DNA from: Cellulophaga baltica
GTDB taxonomy: Bacteria; Bacteroidota; Bacteroidia; Flavobacteriales; Flavobacteriaceae
Direction of reading: 5' to 3'
DNA length: 64,000 nt
NCBI RefSeq assembly: GCF_900102165.1
Contig: NZ_FNBD01000011.1
Location: 1 to 64,000 of the forward strand
Under the pieces are notes generated by a model. That model was not told the DNA's origin, did no database searches, and saw nothing but the letters and a program-made list of their open reading frames with translations. A program made the translations under genes and the position numbers. How positions within the stretch are numbered: the first letter of the stretch is position 1; every line of letters begins with the position of its first letter. Below, piece after piece: positions 18,428 through 26,576 of the stretch.

Positions 18428-19051
18428 ATGAAATATCAACCGTTAAAATATATTTATAAAGCTACCGAAAACCCTGAAGCAAGTACATTGTTACTGCTTC
18501 ATGGTACTGGTGGAGATGAAAATGATTTACTTCCATTAGCAAAGAATTTTGGTTCTCACTTTAATATTTTGAGTGTTAGAGGTAATGTTTTAGAGCATGG
18601 AATGCCTCGTTTTTTTAGACGCTTAGGAATGGGGGTTTTTGATGAGAAAGATGTAGAATTTAGAACCCATGAATTAGTATCCTTTTTAAAAGATACTGCA
18701 AAAAATGAAGGTTTTGATACCACTAAAATAATTGCTCTAGGATATTCTAATGGTGCAAATATCGCAGGCGCTATTTTAGTACACTATCCCAATCTTTTAC
18801 ATGGAGCCATACTTTTTAGACCTATGCTTCCATACCAACAAATGCCATTTTTTAAAACAGATAAAAATGTAAATGTATTTATTAGTTCTGGAAAGTTAGA
18901 CACAATGGTAAGCAATTCTGAAATTGATATGTATACCTCCCTTTTAAAAAAAGGAAACTTTATTGTTAAACATCACAGACTAAATACAGGCCACAATTTA
19001 AAGGAAGAAGATATATCCTTAGCTGCAAAATGGACACAAAAATTATTCTAA
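18428..19051 (+). CDS. mhqD: MhqD-like carboxylesterase/phospholipase
   Basis: The 207-residue protein is a compact alpha/beta hydrolase with HGTGGDENDLLPLA (oxyanion region), GYSNGANIA (nucleophile Ser, about residue 104), the acid near SGKLDTMV and His in NTGHNLKEED. These are the marks of the MhqD/YodD-like carboxylesterase family, which accompanies MhqO in quinone resistance. The start follows the mhqO stop by six bases, and the next small ORF begins directly after its stop codon. The substrate is presumed to be an ester or lactone of a ring-cleavage product, which is inference. Confidence 0.82.
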   Translation: MKYQPLKYIYKATENPEASTLLLLHGTGGDENDLLPLAKNFGSHFNILSVRGNVLEHGMPRFFRRLGMGVFDEKDVEFRTHELVSFLKDTAKNEGFDTTKIIALGYSNGANIAGAILVHYPNLLHGAILFRPMLPYQQMPFFKTDKNVNVFISSGKLDTMVSNSEIDMYTSLLKKGNFIVKHHRLNTGHNLKEEDISLAAKWTQKLF

Positions 19052-19255
19052 ATGAATTTTGTTATTACACCAGTATATGAGAGCAAAAAAGAGGCATCTC
19101 ATTTTGAGAACCTTAAAATTCTTTTAAAAACGCAAGGTAAAATAGGTTTCTTATCTGGAGCAATAAAAAGTGAATTTGTAGGCTTTATGCCTATTCAAAA
19201 TAATAAAATTGCCAATTATTTACTAAAATATAATCCTGTGATATCTTATAATTAA
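19052..19255 (+). CDS. Small protein of unknown function
   Basis: This 67-residue ORF starts immediately after the MhqD-like stop codon (TAAATG) and is basic, without signal peptide or membrane helix. The sequence MNFVITPVYESKKEASHFEN resembles nothing I can name with certainty. Tight packing in the operon supports translation; the 3' end runs through an 11-bp inverted repeat (19238-19267), so the last codons also form the left arm of a dyad. It might be a degraded remnant. Confidence 0.5.
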   Translation: MNFVITPVYESKKEASHFENLKILLKTQGKIGFLSGAIKSEFVGFMPIQNNKIANYLLKYNPVISYN

Positions 19256-19267
19256 GAAGATATCACA
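19238..19267. repeat. Perfect 11-bp dyad before the flavoprotein gene
   Basis: TGTGATATCTT (19238-19248) and AAGATATCACA (19257-19267) are perfect inverted copies separated by eight bases. The dyad overlaps the stop codon of the 67-residue ORF and ends 23 bases before the flavoprotein start. No T run follows, so it is unlikely to be a strong terminator; an operator or mRNA processing hairpin is possible. Confidence 0.6.
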
Positions 19268-19290
19268 ATCTCATTTTAAAAACTAATGTT

Positions 19291-20931
19291 ATGCTAGAGC
19301 CACAAAATAATGTTCCAAAACTAAGCGAAAAGCAACTACTTGTATTAGCAAATTACGGAACCAAAATAAAAGTAAAAGCAAACGCTGTTTTAATAAATGA
19401 AGGAGTTAAAAATTTTGACTTTTATGTAATCCTCAAAGGAAAAGTGGCTATATATGACCCTTTTAATCCAAAGGAGCCCGTGGCAATACATAAAAAAAAT
19501 GGATTTACGGGAGATAGTGACATGCTCTCTGATAGGGCTTCAATATTTAGAGCAGTTGCACTAACCGATATAGAAGTACTCAAAATAACACAGACAGCAC
19601 TAAAAAAAATTCTTCTCGAAGACGCTAGTCTAAACACCTTGCTAATATCTGCCTTTTTATTACGAAGAGAAAAAATTTCTAAGAACGAAGGAGGAGTCAT
19701 ATTGATAGGTTCAAAATTCTCTTCAAAAAGTTTTGAAGCAAGAGATTTTTTAACTAAAAATCATATTAGGCATATCTGGGTAGAGCTCGAAAAAGACGAT
19801 AATACCAAAAAAATTACTAAAAATTTCAAACTCAAAATAGAAGATATCCCAATACTTATCAGTACAAATTTAGAGGTCCTTAAAAACGTAACTATAGAAG
19901 ATATTGCTTTTAAAATGGGCTTAAGTTCTCCTATTCAAAATAGAATATATCAAGTAATGGTTGTTGGAGCAGGTCCTGCTGGCTTAGCAGCTAGTGTATA
20001 CGGAGCATCAGAAGGTTTAGATACTATTGCTTTAGATAAATTAGGCCCTGGAGGCCAAGCAGGTACAACCTCTAAAATTGAAAATTACTTAGGTTTTCCA
20101 ACCGGAATTTCTGGGAGCGAATTAGCAAATAAGGCCTATTTACAAGCTCAAAAATTTGGTTGCACCATATCCATACCCTGTGAGGCAAAAAAACTTAGCA
20201 TCTATTCTACTTATTTTGAACTCACTTTAAGTGATGACTCTACTATTAAATCCAAATCAGTTATTGCAGCTACCGGTGCAAAATATAGAGATCTCGCTAT
20301 TGAAAATATTTCTTACTTCAAAGGAAGAGGCGTTTACCATAGCGCTACGGCTATGGAAGCAAGTAATTGCAAAAAAGAAGACATTATCGTAATTGTAGGA
20401 GGAGGCAACTCTGCAGGACAAGCTGCTATTTATATGGCCGATTATGCCACAGAAATTCATATCCTGATCCGTGGAAAAAACCTATCTAAAAGCATGTCTT
20501 CATACCTGATTAATAGGATTGATAGTAATCCTAAAATAAAAATACATCCACACACAGAAATTTTTAAATTAGAAGGTGATAATTATTTGGAACGCATTCA
20601 CTTAAAAAATAATTTATCGAAGGAAGTTAAATCCATGGATGTAAACCATTTATTTCTATTTCTTGGAGCAATCCCAACGAATAATTGGTTGCCTTCTGCT
20701 GTTTGTAAAGATTCTAAAGGGTTTATTATTACAGGAAATGATTTAACAAAAGAACAATTGGAAGATTCTAAATGGCTTTTAGAAAGAAGCCCTTTTCCTT
20801 TAGAAACTTGTATTCCAGGACTCTTTGCTACAGGAGATTTAAGAAGCGGATCTACGAAAAGAGTGGCATCTTCTGTTGGAGAAGGTGCTATGGCCATAAG
20901 TTATATTCACAGTTATCTTAAAAATAATTAA
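19291..20931 (+). CDS. Cyclic-nucleotide-binding/thioredoxin-reductase-like flavoprotein
   Basis: The 546-residue protein fuses three parts. Residues about 10-125 form a cNMP-binding fold (FYVILKGKVAIYDP). Residues about 135-210 are thioredoxin/glutaredoxin-like in spacing but have no CxxC. The rest is a TrxR-type two-dinucleotide-binding flavoprotein with FAD motif GAGPAG (226-231), GGQAGTTSKIENYLGF and NAD(P)H motif VGGGNSAG (369-376). Where TrxR has its redox CxxC, this protein reads SATAMEASNC (351-360), leaving one Cys. It cannot therefore be a classical thioredoxin reductase. It lies in the motif-C operon, two bases (one spacer base) from the TMEM175-like gene. Confidence 0.85.
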   Translation: MLEPQNNVPKLSEKQLLVLANYGTKIKVKANAVLINEGVKNFDFYVILKGKVAIYDPFNPKEPVAIHKKNGFTGDSDMLSDRASIFRAVALTDIEVLKITQTALKKILLEDASLNTLLISAFLLRREKISKNEGGVILIGSKFSSKSFEARDFLTKNHIRHIWVELEKDDNTKKITKNFKLKIEDIPILISTNLEVLKNVTIEDIAFKMGLSSPIQNRIYQVMVVGAGPAGLAASVYGASEGLDTIALDKLGPGGQAGTTSKIENYLGFPTGISGSELANKAYLQAQKFGCTISIPCEAKKLSIYSTYFELTLSDDSTIKSKSVIAATGAKYRDLAIENISYFKGRGVYHSATAMEASNCKKEDIIVIVGGGNSAGQAAIYMADYATEIHILIRGKNLSKSMSSYLINRIDSNPKIKIHPHTEIFKLEGDNYLERIHLKNNLSKEVKSMDVNHLFLFLGAIPTNNWLPSAVCKDSKGFIITGNDLTKEQLEDSKWLLERSPFPLETCIPGLFATGDLRSGSTKRVASSVGEGAMAISYIHSYLKNN

Positions 20932-20932
20932 A

Positions 20933-21499
20933 ATGACAACAACTAGATTAGAAGCTTTTAGTGATGGGGTTTTAGCCATAATCATTACTATAATGGTATT
21001 AGAATTAAAGATTCCTGAAGGACACGATTTCAGCAGTCTAAAACCCTTATTCCCCACTATAATAACCTATGTACTTAGTTTTATTTATATTGGGATTTAT
21101 TGGAATAACCACCACCACTTATTACATCTAACCAAAGAAGTTAATGGAAAAATATTATGGGCCAATTTACACCTCTTATTTTGGCTTTCGCTATTGCCAT
21201 TTGCTACTGGGTATATGGGCGAAAATCATTTTGAAAAAATACCCACGGCTATTTATGGTTTTATATTATTGATGGCTAGTTTAGCATGGACTATATTGCT
21301 CCTAACCATCAAATATTCCGATAAGAAAAAATCCAACCCCTTTACCTTTTTAAATTTTAAAAAAATTATTATTTCAAATATTTTTTATGCCATCGCAACC
21401 CTTATCAGTTTCTTTTTCCCTCTAGTTGCAGGTATTATTTATATTGGGATTGCTGTTTTATGGTTTATTCCAAATAAAAAAATAGAAGAGAGCATCTAA
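20933..21499 (+). CDS. TMEM175-family potassium channel (DUF1211)
   Basis: The 188-residue protein begins MTTTRLEAFSDGVLAIIITI, the diagnostic FSDG-containing first helix of prokaryotic TMEM175 channels, and has about six membrane helices with WNNHHHLLH after helix 3. Bacterial members form tetrameric K+ channels of low selectivity. It is the last gene of the motif-C operon. K+ flux channels are also used in Gram-negatives to protect against electrophiles (KefB/C), a possible functional link but only inference. Confidence 0.85.
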   Translation: MTTTRLEAFSDGVLAIIITIMVLELKIPEGHDFSSLKPLFPTIITYVLSFIYIGIYWNNHHHLLHLTKEVNGKILWANLHLLFWLSLLPFATGYMGENHFEKIPTAIYGFILLMASLAWTILLLTIKYSDKKKSNPFTFLNFKKIIISNIFYAIATLISFFFPLVAGIIYIGIAVLWFIPNKKIEESI

Positions 21500-21513
21500 A
21501 TATATTCGAAAAC

Positions 21514-22509
21514 TTACGCCAGTGCTAAAAACCTAGGTATTTCTTTGGCCAAAATATCCTCCATAAGAATACTATTAGCTGTAGCAACAAAGCTTACTTG
21601 TTTTACGCTCCCTTTCTTCAAATTCCAATACATAAGCGTATAGCCAGTAACTGGAGAAACCCAAACACCTAGTTGTTGTTGCTTTGCTTCCTTTTTTGTT
21701 TTCTTAGCTTCTGTAAATTCAATATACAACACCTTAGAAAAATCTTGGGGGTTCACATACGTGTCAAAATGATCATACAGTTGCTGCGTAGGATAACTCT
21801 TTTCTAAATAGGTCTGTAGCTCCTTGGTAAGCGTCTCTCTTACCGTTTCAAAGTCAGTAGCTCCTGTATATAGTTTTAAGGTTCTAAAGCGCCAATTACC
21901 ATCTTCTTGTACTAACTCTCGCACTAAGGAAATCGCATTTTTATGTGGATACCTTATGACCAGTGGCAGTTCATGATAATACCCTAGAAACTCAGAATCT
22001 TCGGCTTTAAACAAGCTTAAAAAATAATCCGATTTCTCTAAAACCTCAGCTTCCGTAAATGGCGCTTCAAGCGTAAAAAACACCTCATTATAATCCCACA
22101 AGAGCGCTACGCCAAGAGGCTTCATTTTTGCTGAAATAACATCGTGAATTTCTACTAGCTTAATGCGGGCTACGTACCGTTCATGAAAAGTGAATCCGTC
22201 TGGGTAATCAGGAGGAAGATCTGTTTGTATTGCCACGGTCTTCGCATCAAACTTAATAAATAGTTCTACCCTGGGCTCTTTTTTCTGATATACGCTTACC
22301 CTGAAACAATTAGGATTCATATTGCTTGTATTAAAAAATCGCCTTAAATCCGTATACCCTAAGAGGTCTCCATAATTGGCTGCTAAAAAGGTTTCGAAGT
22401 TTTTAGCAGCTACCTTTTCCGTCAACATATATTTTGCTTTCAGGCTGTAAAAAACCACGACCAATAAAATAAGGATGCCTACTAACACCTCTTTAAATCC
22501 TATCTCCAT
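21514..22509 (-). CDS. Membrane-anchored protein of unknown function
   Basis: The 331-residue protein has one N-terminal membrane helix (EVLVGILILLVVVFYSLKAK, residues about 7-26) and then a soluble, lysine- and glutamate-rich domain of mixed alpha/beta character. No family is recognised. The stop lies 14 bases from the end of the convergent TMEM175 gene, with no terminator between them. A 16-bp perfect palindrome lies 36 bases upstream of its start codon and could control it. Confidence 0.75.
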   Translation of the reverse strand: MEIGFKEVLVGILILLVVVFYSLKAKYMLTEKVAAKNFETFLAANYGDLLGYTDLRRFFNTSNMNPNCFRVSVYQKKEPRVELFIKFDAKTVAIQTDLPPDYPDGFTFHERYVARIKLVEIHDVISAKMKPLGVALLWDYNEVFFTLEAPFTEAEVLEKSDYFLSLFKAEDSEFLGYYHELPLVIRYPHKNAISLVRELVQEDGNWRFRTLKLYTGATDFETVRETLTKELQTYLEKSYPTQQLYDHFDTYVNPQDFSKVLYIEFTEAKKTKKEAKQQQLGVWVSPVTGYTLMYWNLKKGSVKQVSFVATANSILMEDILAKEIPRFLALA

Positions 22510-22544
22510 AAAGTCAAATGTACTCTATCATTTTCTAATGACAA

Positions 22545-22560
22545 TCACGGAATTCCGTGA
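22545..22560. repeat. 16-bp perfect palindrome (candidate operator)
   Basis: TCACGGAATTCCGTGA reads the same on both strands over all 16 bases and has no loop, which favours a dimeric repressor site over an RNA hairpin. It is much richer in G+C than the surrounding DNA. It sits 36 bases before the start of the minus-strand 331-residue gene and 251 bases before the plus-strand beta-helix gene. Confidence 0.6.
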
Positions 22561-22771
22561 AGAGATACTACTTAAAAATCGGCCACTGTATCTTATAGAA
22601 AATCATTCTTTAGTATTCACAAACCCAACTATAGTAAAGTTTATGCGTCATGAATATTACTACGGAACATAGTTTTGAAACGAAACCATAGCCTTTCCAC
22701 TTAAAATAAAACACGGTAAAATTTAGCTATTATGAGATAATACAGTGGTAATACTATGAATGTATAGCTTT

Positions 22772-22779
22772 TAAATTTG
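22772..22779 (+). promoter_or_regulatory. Bacteroidota -7 box for the secreted beta-helix gene
   Basis: TAAATTTG is an exact TAnnTTTG match 31 bases before the ATG at 22811, giving an expected leader of about 25 bases. No TTG is evident at the -33 position, so an activator may be needed. Confidence 0.5.
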
Positions 22780-22810
22780 ATACATTATTAACCCTTCAAA
22801 TTTTACTATT

Positions 22811-24427
22811 ATGAATTTTAAAAATTTTACAAAAAGAACCAGTGTACGAACCTCGTTGGTTTTACTTATTACAACACTCAATTTAGCTTCAATGGCTGGG
22901 CAAAGTAATCAACCTACTAAATTACCTTCACAAAGAGCTGAGAGCGAATTTTTTACGGACAATTCTGGAAGTGTTCCAGCTGCTCGTAAAAAAACACTGA
23001 CGAATAGTTCTGGAGATGACTCTGCTACTTTGCAGAATTTAATAAACACCCTCTCTCAGCAAGGTAGTGGTCTAATTACCATTCCTGCGGGAACTTGGCA
23101 ATTTGGAGAAATAGAAATGAAGTCTAACATTCATTTATTCATTCATCCGGATGCTATCATTAAACCAACGCTTACCGCTGGTTTACCTAATTACTCTATT
23201 TTTAGAATAGGATACACCAATACAAAATCTACAAATGTTAGTATTAGAGCTATTAGTGGGGCATTTACCATAGATTTAACAGGACTTGCTCCAGAAACTA
23301 GAATTACACCTTTTAATGTTAAGGAAGCCGAAAATTTTATGGTAGCAGGCTGTAAAGTAAAAGACAGACAAACCATACATGCCACTTTAAATTGTTCTGC
23401 TAGCGAACGTGCAGGTATTTGGAGGGGACCAAAAAATGGTCTTATCAAAAACATTACCGTACAAAATGCTCATGGAGGTTATGGTGCTATACAAGTTAGA
23501 ACGGGAGAAAATTTGTTCTTTAAAAATATTAACTCACTATCTGGTGGGGCAACGTTACGTATAGAAACCGATGATGTATCTGCCTCTGGAGGAAGAATTC
23601 CTCAAACGACAGCTATAGTAAATGACATATCAGGATATAATATTAGATGTAAAGATGGTAACGCGGCCGTTATGATACAACCTTGGGGAGCAAAAAACGG
23701 ATGGTTTGATGTAGAGAAAATTGAGGCAATTGGTTGTATGGCTGCTGTACGAATAGATAAAGCTTATGTAGAACTTAATGCGCCTAGTATAGGTACTTTT
23801 AGTAACAAATCTCGTATCACAGATATTACTAAAGTTACCTATGGTGTTAATGCACAAGTAAAACAAGGTGTTTTTCCCTGGGTTCCTTGTACCCTTAGAA
23901 CCAATAGTTCTATCTTAAAGCCTAATCCTATTCCTAATATGGAAACCTATCATCAAGGACCTAGTATTGCACCCATCTTATATAGAGCCTCTAGCGCCAC
24001 AGCAAACGATCCTAGATTTTACAGTATAAACATACCAACTGAAAATGCAATTAGATCGGTAACTACTGGGTTTCCTAATAATTCTTTAATAATATCTAGA
24101 GAAAATAATCAAGTGGGGTCATGTCCTAGTTCCAACCAAGCAAATACTACGGTTGAGGAAGAAGTAAATGTATACCCAAATCCTGTTTCAGGAAATACGG
24201 TTACCATTAGTGTCAAATTAAAAAATACGGGTAATTTAAATTTACGCGTGTTTGATTTTAATGGTACGGTTGTTTATACAAACCAAATAGGAGAATATAA
24301 TGCCGGAGCACATGAATTTACATATTCAAAACAAGCCTTAAATATCAAAGAAAAAGGAATGTATATTGTTGAAATAAGTAGCAATAGCAACATCTTGAAA
24401 AAGCATAAAGTTTTAGTTCAAGACTAA
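22811..24427 (+). CDS. Secreted right-handed beta-helix enzyme with T9SS sorting domain (possibly GH82 iota-carrageenase-like)
   Basis: The 538-residue protein has an N-terminal signal region (helix about residues 12-29, ending MAGQS) and a pectate-lyase-3/GH28-like opening (SGDDSATLQNLINTL, then GLITIPAGTW). Parallel beta-helix coils follow to about residue 370. An acidic motif LRIETDD (249-255) within the helix resembles the E-x-D arrangement of the catalytic pair in GH82 iota-carrageenases. The last 85 residues (VNVYPNPVSGN to LVQD) are a typical T9SS C-terminal sorting domain. A role in degrading algal galactan is plausible but the GH82 assignment is from memory of the motif and must be tested. 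No SusC/D genes are nearby. Confidence 0.72.
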   Translation: MNFKNFTKRTSVRTSLVLLITTLNLASMAGQSNQPTKLPSQRAESEFFTDNSGSVPAARKKTLTNSSGDDSATLQNLINTLSQQGSGLITIPAGTWQFGEIEMKSNIHLFIHPDAIIKPTLTAGLPNYSIFRIGYTNTKSTNVSIRAISGAFTIDLTGLAPETRITPFNVKEAENFMVAGCKVKDRQTIHATLNCSASERAGIWRGPKNGLIKNITVQNAHGGYGAIQVRTGENLFFKNINSLSGGATLRIETDDVSASGGRIPQTTAIVNDISGYNIRCKDGNAAVMIQPWGAKNGWFDVEKIEAIGCMAAVRIDKAYVELNAPSIGTFSNKSRITDITKVTYGVNAQVKQGVFPWVPCTLRTNSSILKPNPIPNMETYHQGPSIAPILYRASSATANDPRFYSINIPTENAIRSVTTGFPNNSLIISRENNQVGSCPSSNQANTTVEEEVNVYPNPVSGNTVTISVKLKNTGNLNLRVFDFNGTVVYTNQIGEYNAGAHEFTYSKQALNIKEKGMYIVEISSNSNILKKHKVLVQD

Positions 24428-24504
24428 TACTTTAGGTCTGGAAATTTTTAAGGTATCCTGAGGCCTACTATACTAGCTTCAATATTTTAAATGCCTACAG
24501 GCAG

Positions 24505-24544
24505 AAAGCAGTTTATCCTTTTCAATGAGATAAGCTGCTTTTTT
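24505..24544 (+). terminator. Intrinsic terminator after the beta-helix gene
   Basis: AAAGCAGTTTATC (24505-24517) pairs with GATAAGCTGCTTT (24529-24541) with one G-T pair, around an 11-base loop, and the transcript then runs into six T residues (24539-24544). Confidence 0.8.
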
Positions 24545-24713
24545 GTTTATAAAACTTTCGTAGTAAAAAACAGATTCAAATATATAGTCTATTATTCCCT
24601 GCTACTTTAGTGGTACTTAAATACTGAAAACCATGTACAAAGTGCTCCGTTTATAGCCATCCACTATCGCGGAAAACAAACAGCTAAAAGATGACCTTGT
24701 ACAGTTATAACGT

Positions 24714-26228
24714 TTATAAGGCTTCTGCTTTTTTTCTTTTTTTCATTATCACGAAAAATAAAGCGGTCAGTAAGCAAGTAAGTATCAGCCCTATCCAGTT
24801 AGAGGTCGTAGGACTCATATTAAAGCCAATGGTGGGATCATAAAATATATAGGAAAAAATGACCGAAGTAATAAAAAATGCAGGTACTAAAGCAATGATG
24901 TACTGTTTTTTATTTTCATATAGATATACGGTTCCTATCCATAAGGCGATAGCGGCAGTTACTTGGTTAGACCAAGAAAAATAGCGCCATAGCAATTGAA
25001 AATCCATATTGGTAAGGATAAAAGAAATAGCAAATAAAGGGATGGCTACAGCAAACCTATTACGCAACACTTTTTGATCTATGTTTAAGTAATCTGCAAT
25101 GATCATACGGGCGGCTCTAAAAGAAGTATCTCCTGACGTAATAGGCAATACAATTACCCCAATAATAGCCACCGTACCTCCAACGGTTCCTAATAATATA
25201 ATGGCAATTTTATTAACAACCGCAGCAGGGCCACCTTCTGCTAATAAGGCACTAAGTTCTTCTGTATCTAACAAACTCATAGAAGCCGCTGCCCATATCA
25301 TAGCAATAAAAGCTTCTAAAATCATCATTCCATAAAACACTTTTCTACCATCCTTTTCATTATCTATCGTACGTGAAATTATAGGCGACTGTGTGGCATG
25401 AAAACCAGATAAAGCACCACAAGAGATGGTTAGAAAAATTACGGGGTAATAAGGTATTTTTTTAGGATGTAAATTTTCAAGCGTTAATTCTGGTAATGGA
25501 TTCCCATACATAAACATCCCAATACAAATCCCAATAGCACTAAGAATTAATAGCACGCCTAATACAGGATATATTTTTCCAATTATTTTATCTATAGGCA
25601 ATACCGTAGCAACAATATAGTAGACGAAAATACCCAAAATAATAACTTTTAGATAATCAGAATCACCTAACAAGGCATTGATCATTTCGGCAGGAGCCGT
25701 AACAAAAACGGTCCCTACCAATACTAAAAGTAATAGCGTGAATAAGTTTACCACATGGCTAAATGCTTTACCCAAGAACCGTGATGCCATAGCTGGCAAA
25801 TGTGCTCCTCCATAGCGTATGGAAATCATTCCTGTAAGGTAATCATGAACTCCTCCAGCAAAAATAGACCCAAATACAATCCATAAAAAAGCAGAAGGGC
25901 CGTACAATGCCCCCAAGATTGGGCCAAATATGGGTCCGACTCCCGCAATATTTAAAATTTGAATAAAAGAGTTTTTATTGCTATTCATCGGAACAAAATC
26001 TACCCCATCTTGCAAGGTATGTGCTGGTGTAGTTTTGTCGGCATCAGATTTAAAAGTTTTGTCTACGAATTTACCATAGGTGAAATAGCCTAGTATCAAT
26101 AGAATAAAAGCGGTTATAAATGTGATCATATTTTGTGTTATTGGTCTCCAAAAAACAGACCGCAAGGAACGTTCTAATCTTTTATGGTATTCTTCAAAAA
26201 ATTTATACAGGGGACTAAAATAGCCCAT
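24714..26228 (-). CDS. cstA: Carbon starvation protein CstA family transporter
   Basis: The protein is hydrophobic with about 13 membrane helices and the CstA signatures: TTPAHTLQDGVDFVPM, NIAGVGPIFGPILGALYGPS, SIFAGGVHDYLTGM, SGFHATQSPIISRT and PITSGDTSFRAARM. CstA and its relatives take up peptides or pyruvate during starvation. At 504 residues it is the short Bacteroidota/Firmicutes form rather than the 700-residue enterobacterial one. The open frame begins at 26228, but family members usually start near MITFITAFILLILGY, which would be the ATG at 26129; the 33 extra residues (FEEYHKRLERSLRS) are plausible but unproven. It is a single gene. Confidence 0.9.
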   Translation of the reverse strand: MGYFSPLYKFFEEYHKRLERSLRSVFWRPITQNMITFITAFILLILGYFTYGKFVDKTFKSDADKTTPAHTLQDGVDFVPMNSNKNSFIQILNIAGVGPIFGPILGALYGPSAFLWIVFGSIFAGGVHDYLTGMISIRYGGAHLPAMASRFLGKAFSHVVNLFTLLLLVLVGTVFVTAPAEMINALLGDSDYLKVIILGIFVYYIVATVLPIDKIIGKIYPVLGVLLILSAIGICIGMFMYGNPLPELTLENLHPKKIPYYPVIFLTISCGALSGFHATQSPIISRTIDNEKDGRKVFYGMMILEAFIAMIWAAASMSLLDTEELSALLAEGGPAAVVNKIAIILLGTVGGTVAIIGVIVLPITSGDTSFRAARMIIADYLNIDQKVLRNRFAVAIPLFAISFILTNMDFQLLWRYFSWSNQVTAAIALWIGTVYLYENKKQYIIALVPAFFITSVIFSYIFYDPTIGFNMSPTTSNWIGLILTCLLTALFFVIMKKRKKAEAL

Positions 26229-26576
26229 GCCCCAAATTAGGCGCGCTAATTTACAAAAGTTTCCGTTTTTAATACGATAAGTGTTAAAGTGTTATGATAG
26301 GTAATTTTAGACTTAGAATGATTCCATACTATGTTCTTTACAACTCCTAAAGTATGGATTTTTCTTCCATGAACTTTGACTTTACAAATAAGTATGAGAA
26401 TCACCTACATTTTTAACCCCTGTATATAATTTTAATTAGATAACCTGAGAAACTCACCTTGCACTAAACACTATAATCTATAGAAGGCATTTTTAATAAA
26501 AAATTGAATTAATGTTTAAATACTAGCCTCTATTTATTGAGGAACTGACACAAAATACAATTAATGAAAGGTGACC
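26229..26576. other. Intergenic region, 348 bases
   Basis: I see no gene here. An imperfectly placed inverted repeat (TCCATACT at 26323-26330, AGTATGGA at 26351-26358, 20 bases apart) is the only notable structure. The region serves as the end of the copper-cassette operon and the upstream region of cstA, both read leftward. No clear intrinsic terminator was found. Confidence 0.5.

Larger units (their letters stand above)
22510..22810. other. Divergent intergenic region with palindrome and -7 box
   Basis: These 301 bases separate the unknown membrane protein from the secreted beta-helix gene. They hold a 16-bp palindrome (22545-22560) and a good -7 box (22772-22779). A 44-codon frame from 22538 to 22672 passes through the palindrome, but I see no support for translation. 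Confidence 0.55.

Noticed and set aside
22538-22672. Small plus-strand frame of 44 codons in the 22.5 kb intergenic region
   Set aside because: It runs through the palindrome, lacks a recognisable ribosome site or family, and a 44-codon frame can occur by chance.
26323-26358. 8-bp inverted repeat with 20-base gap read as a terminator
   Set aside because: No gene on the plus strand ends nearby and on the minus strand no T run follows; chance is likely in AT-rich DNA.
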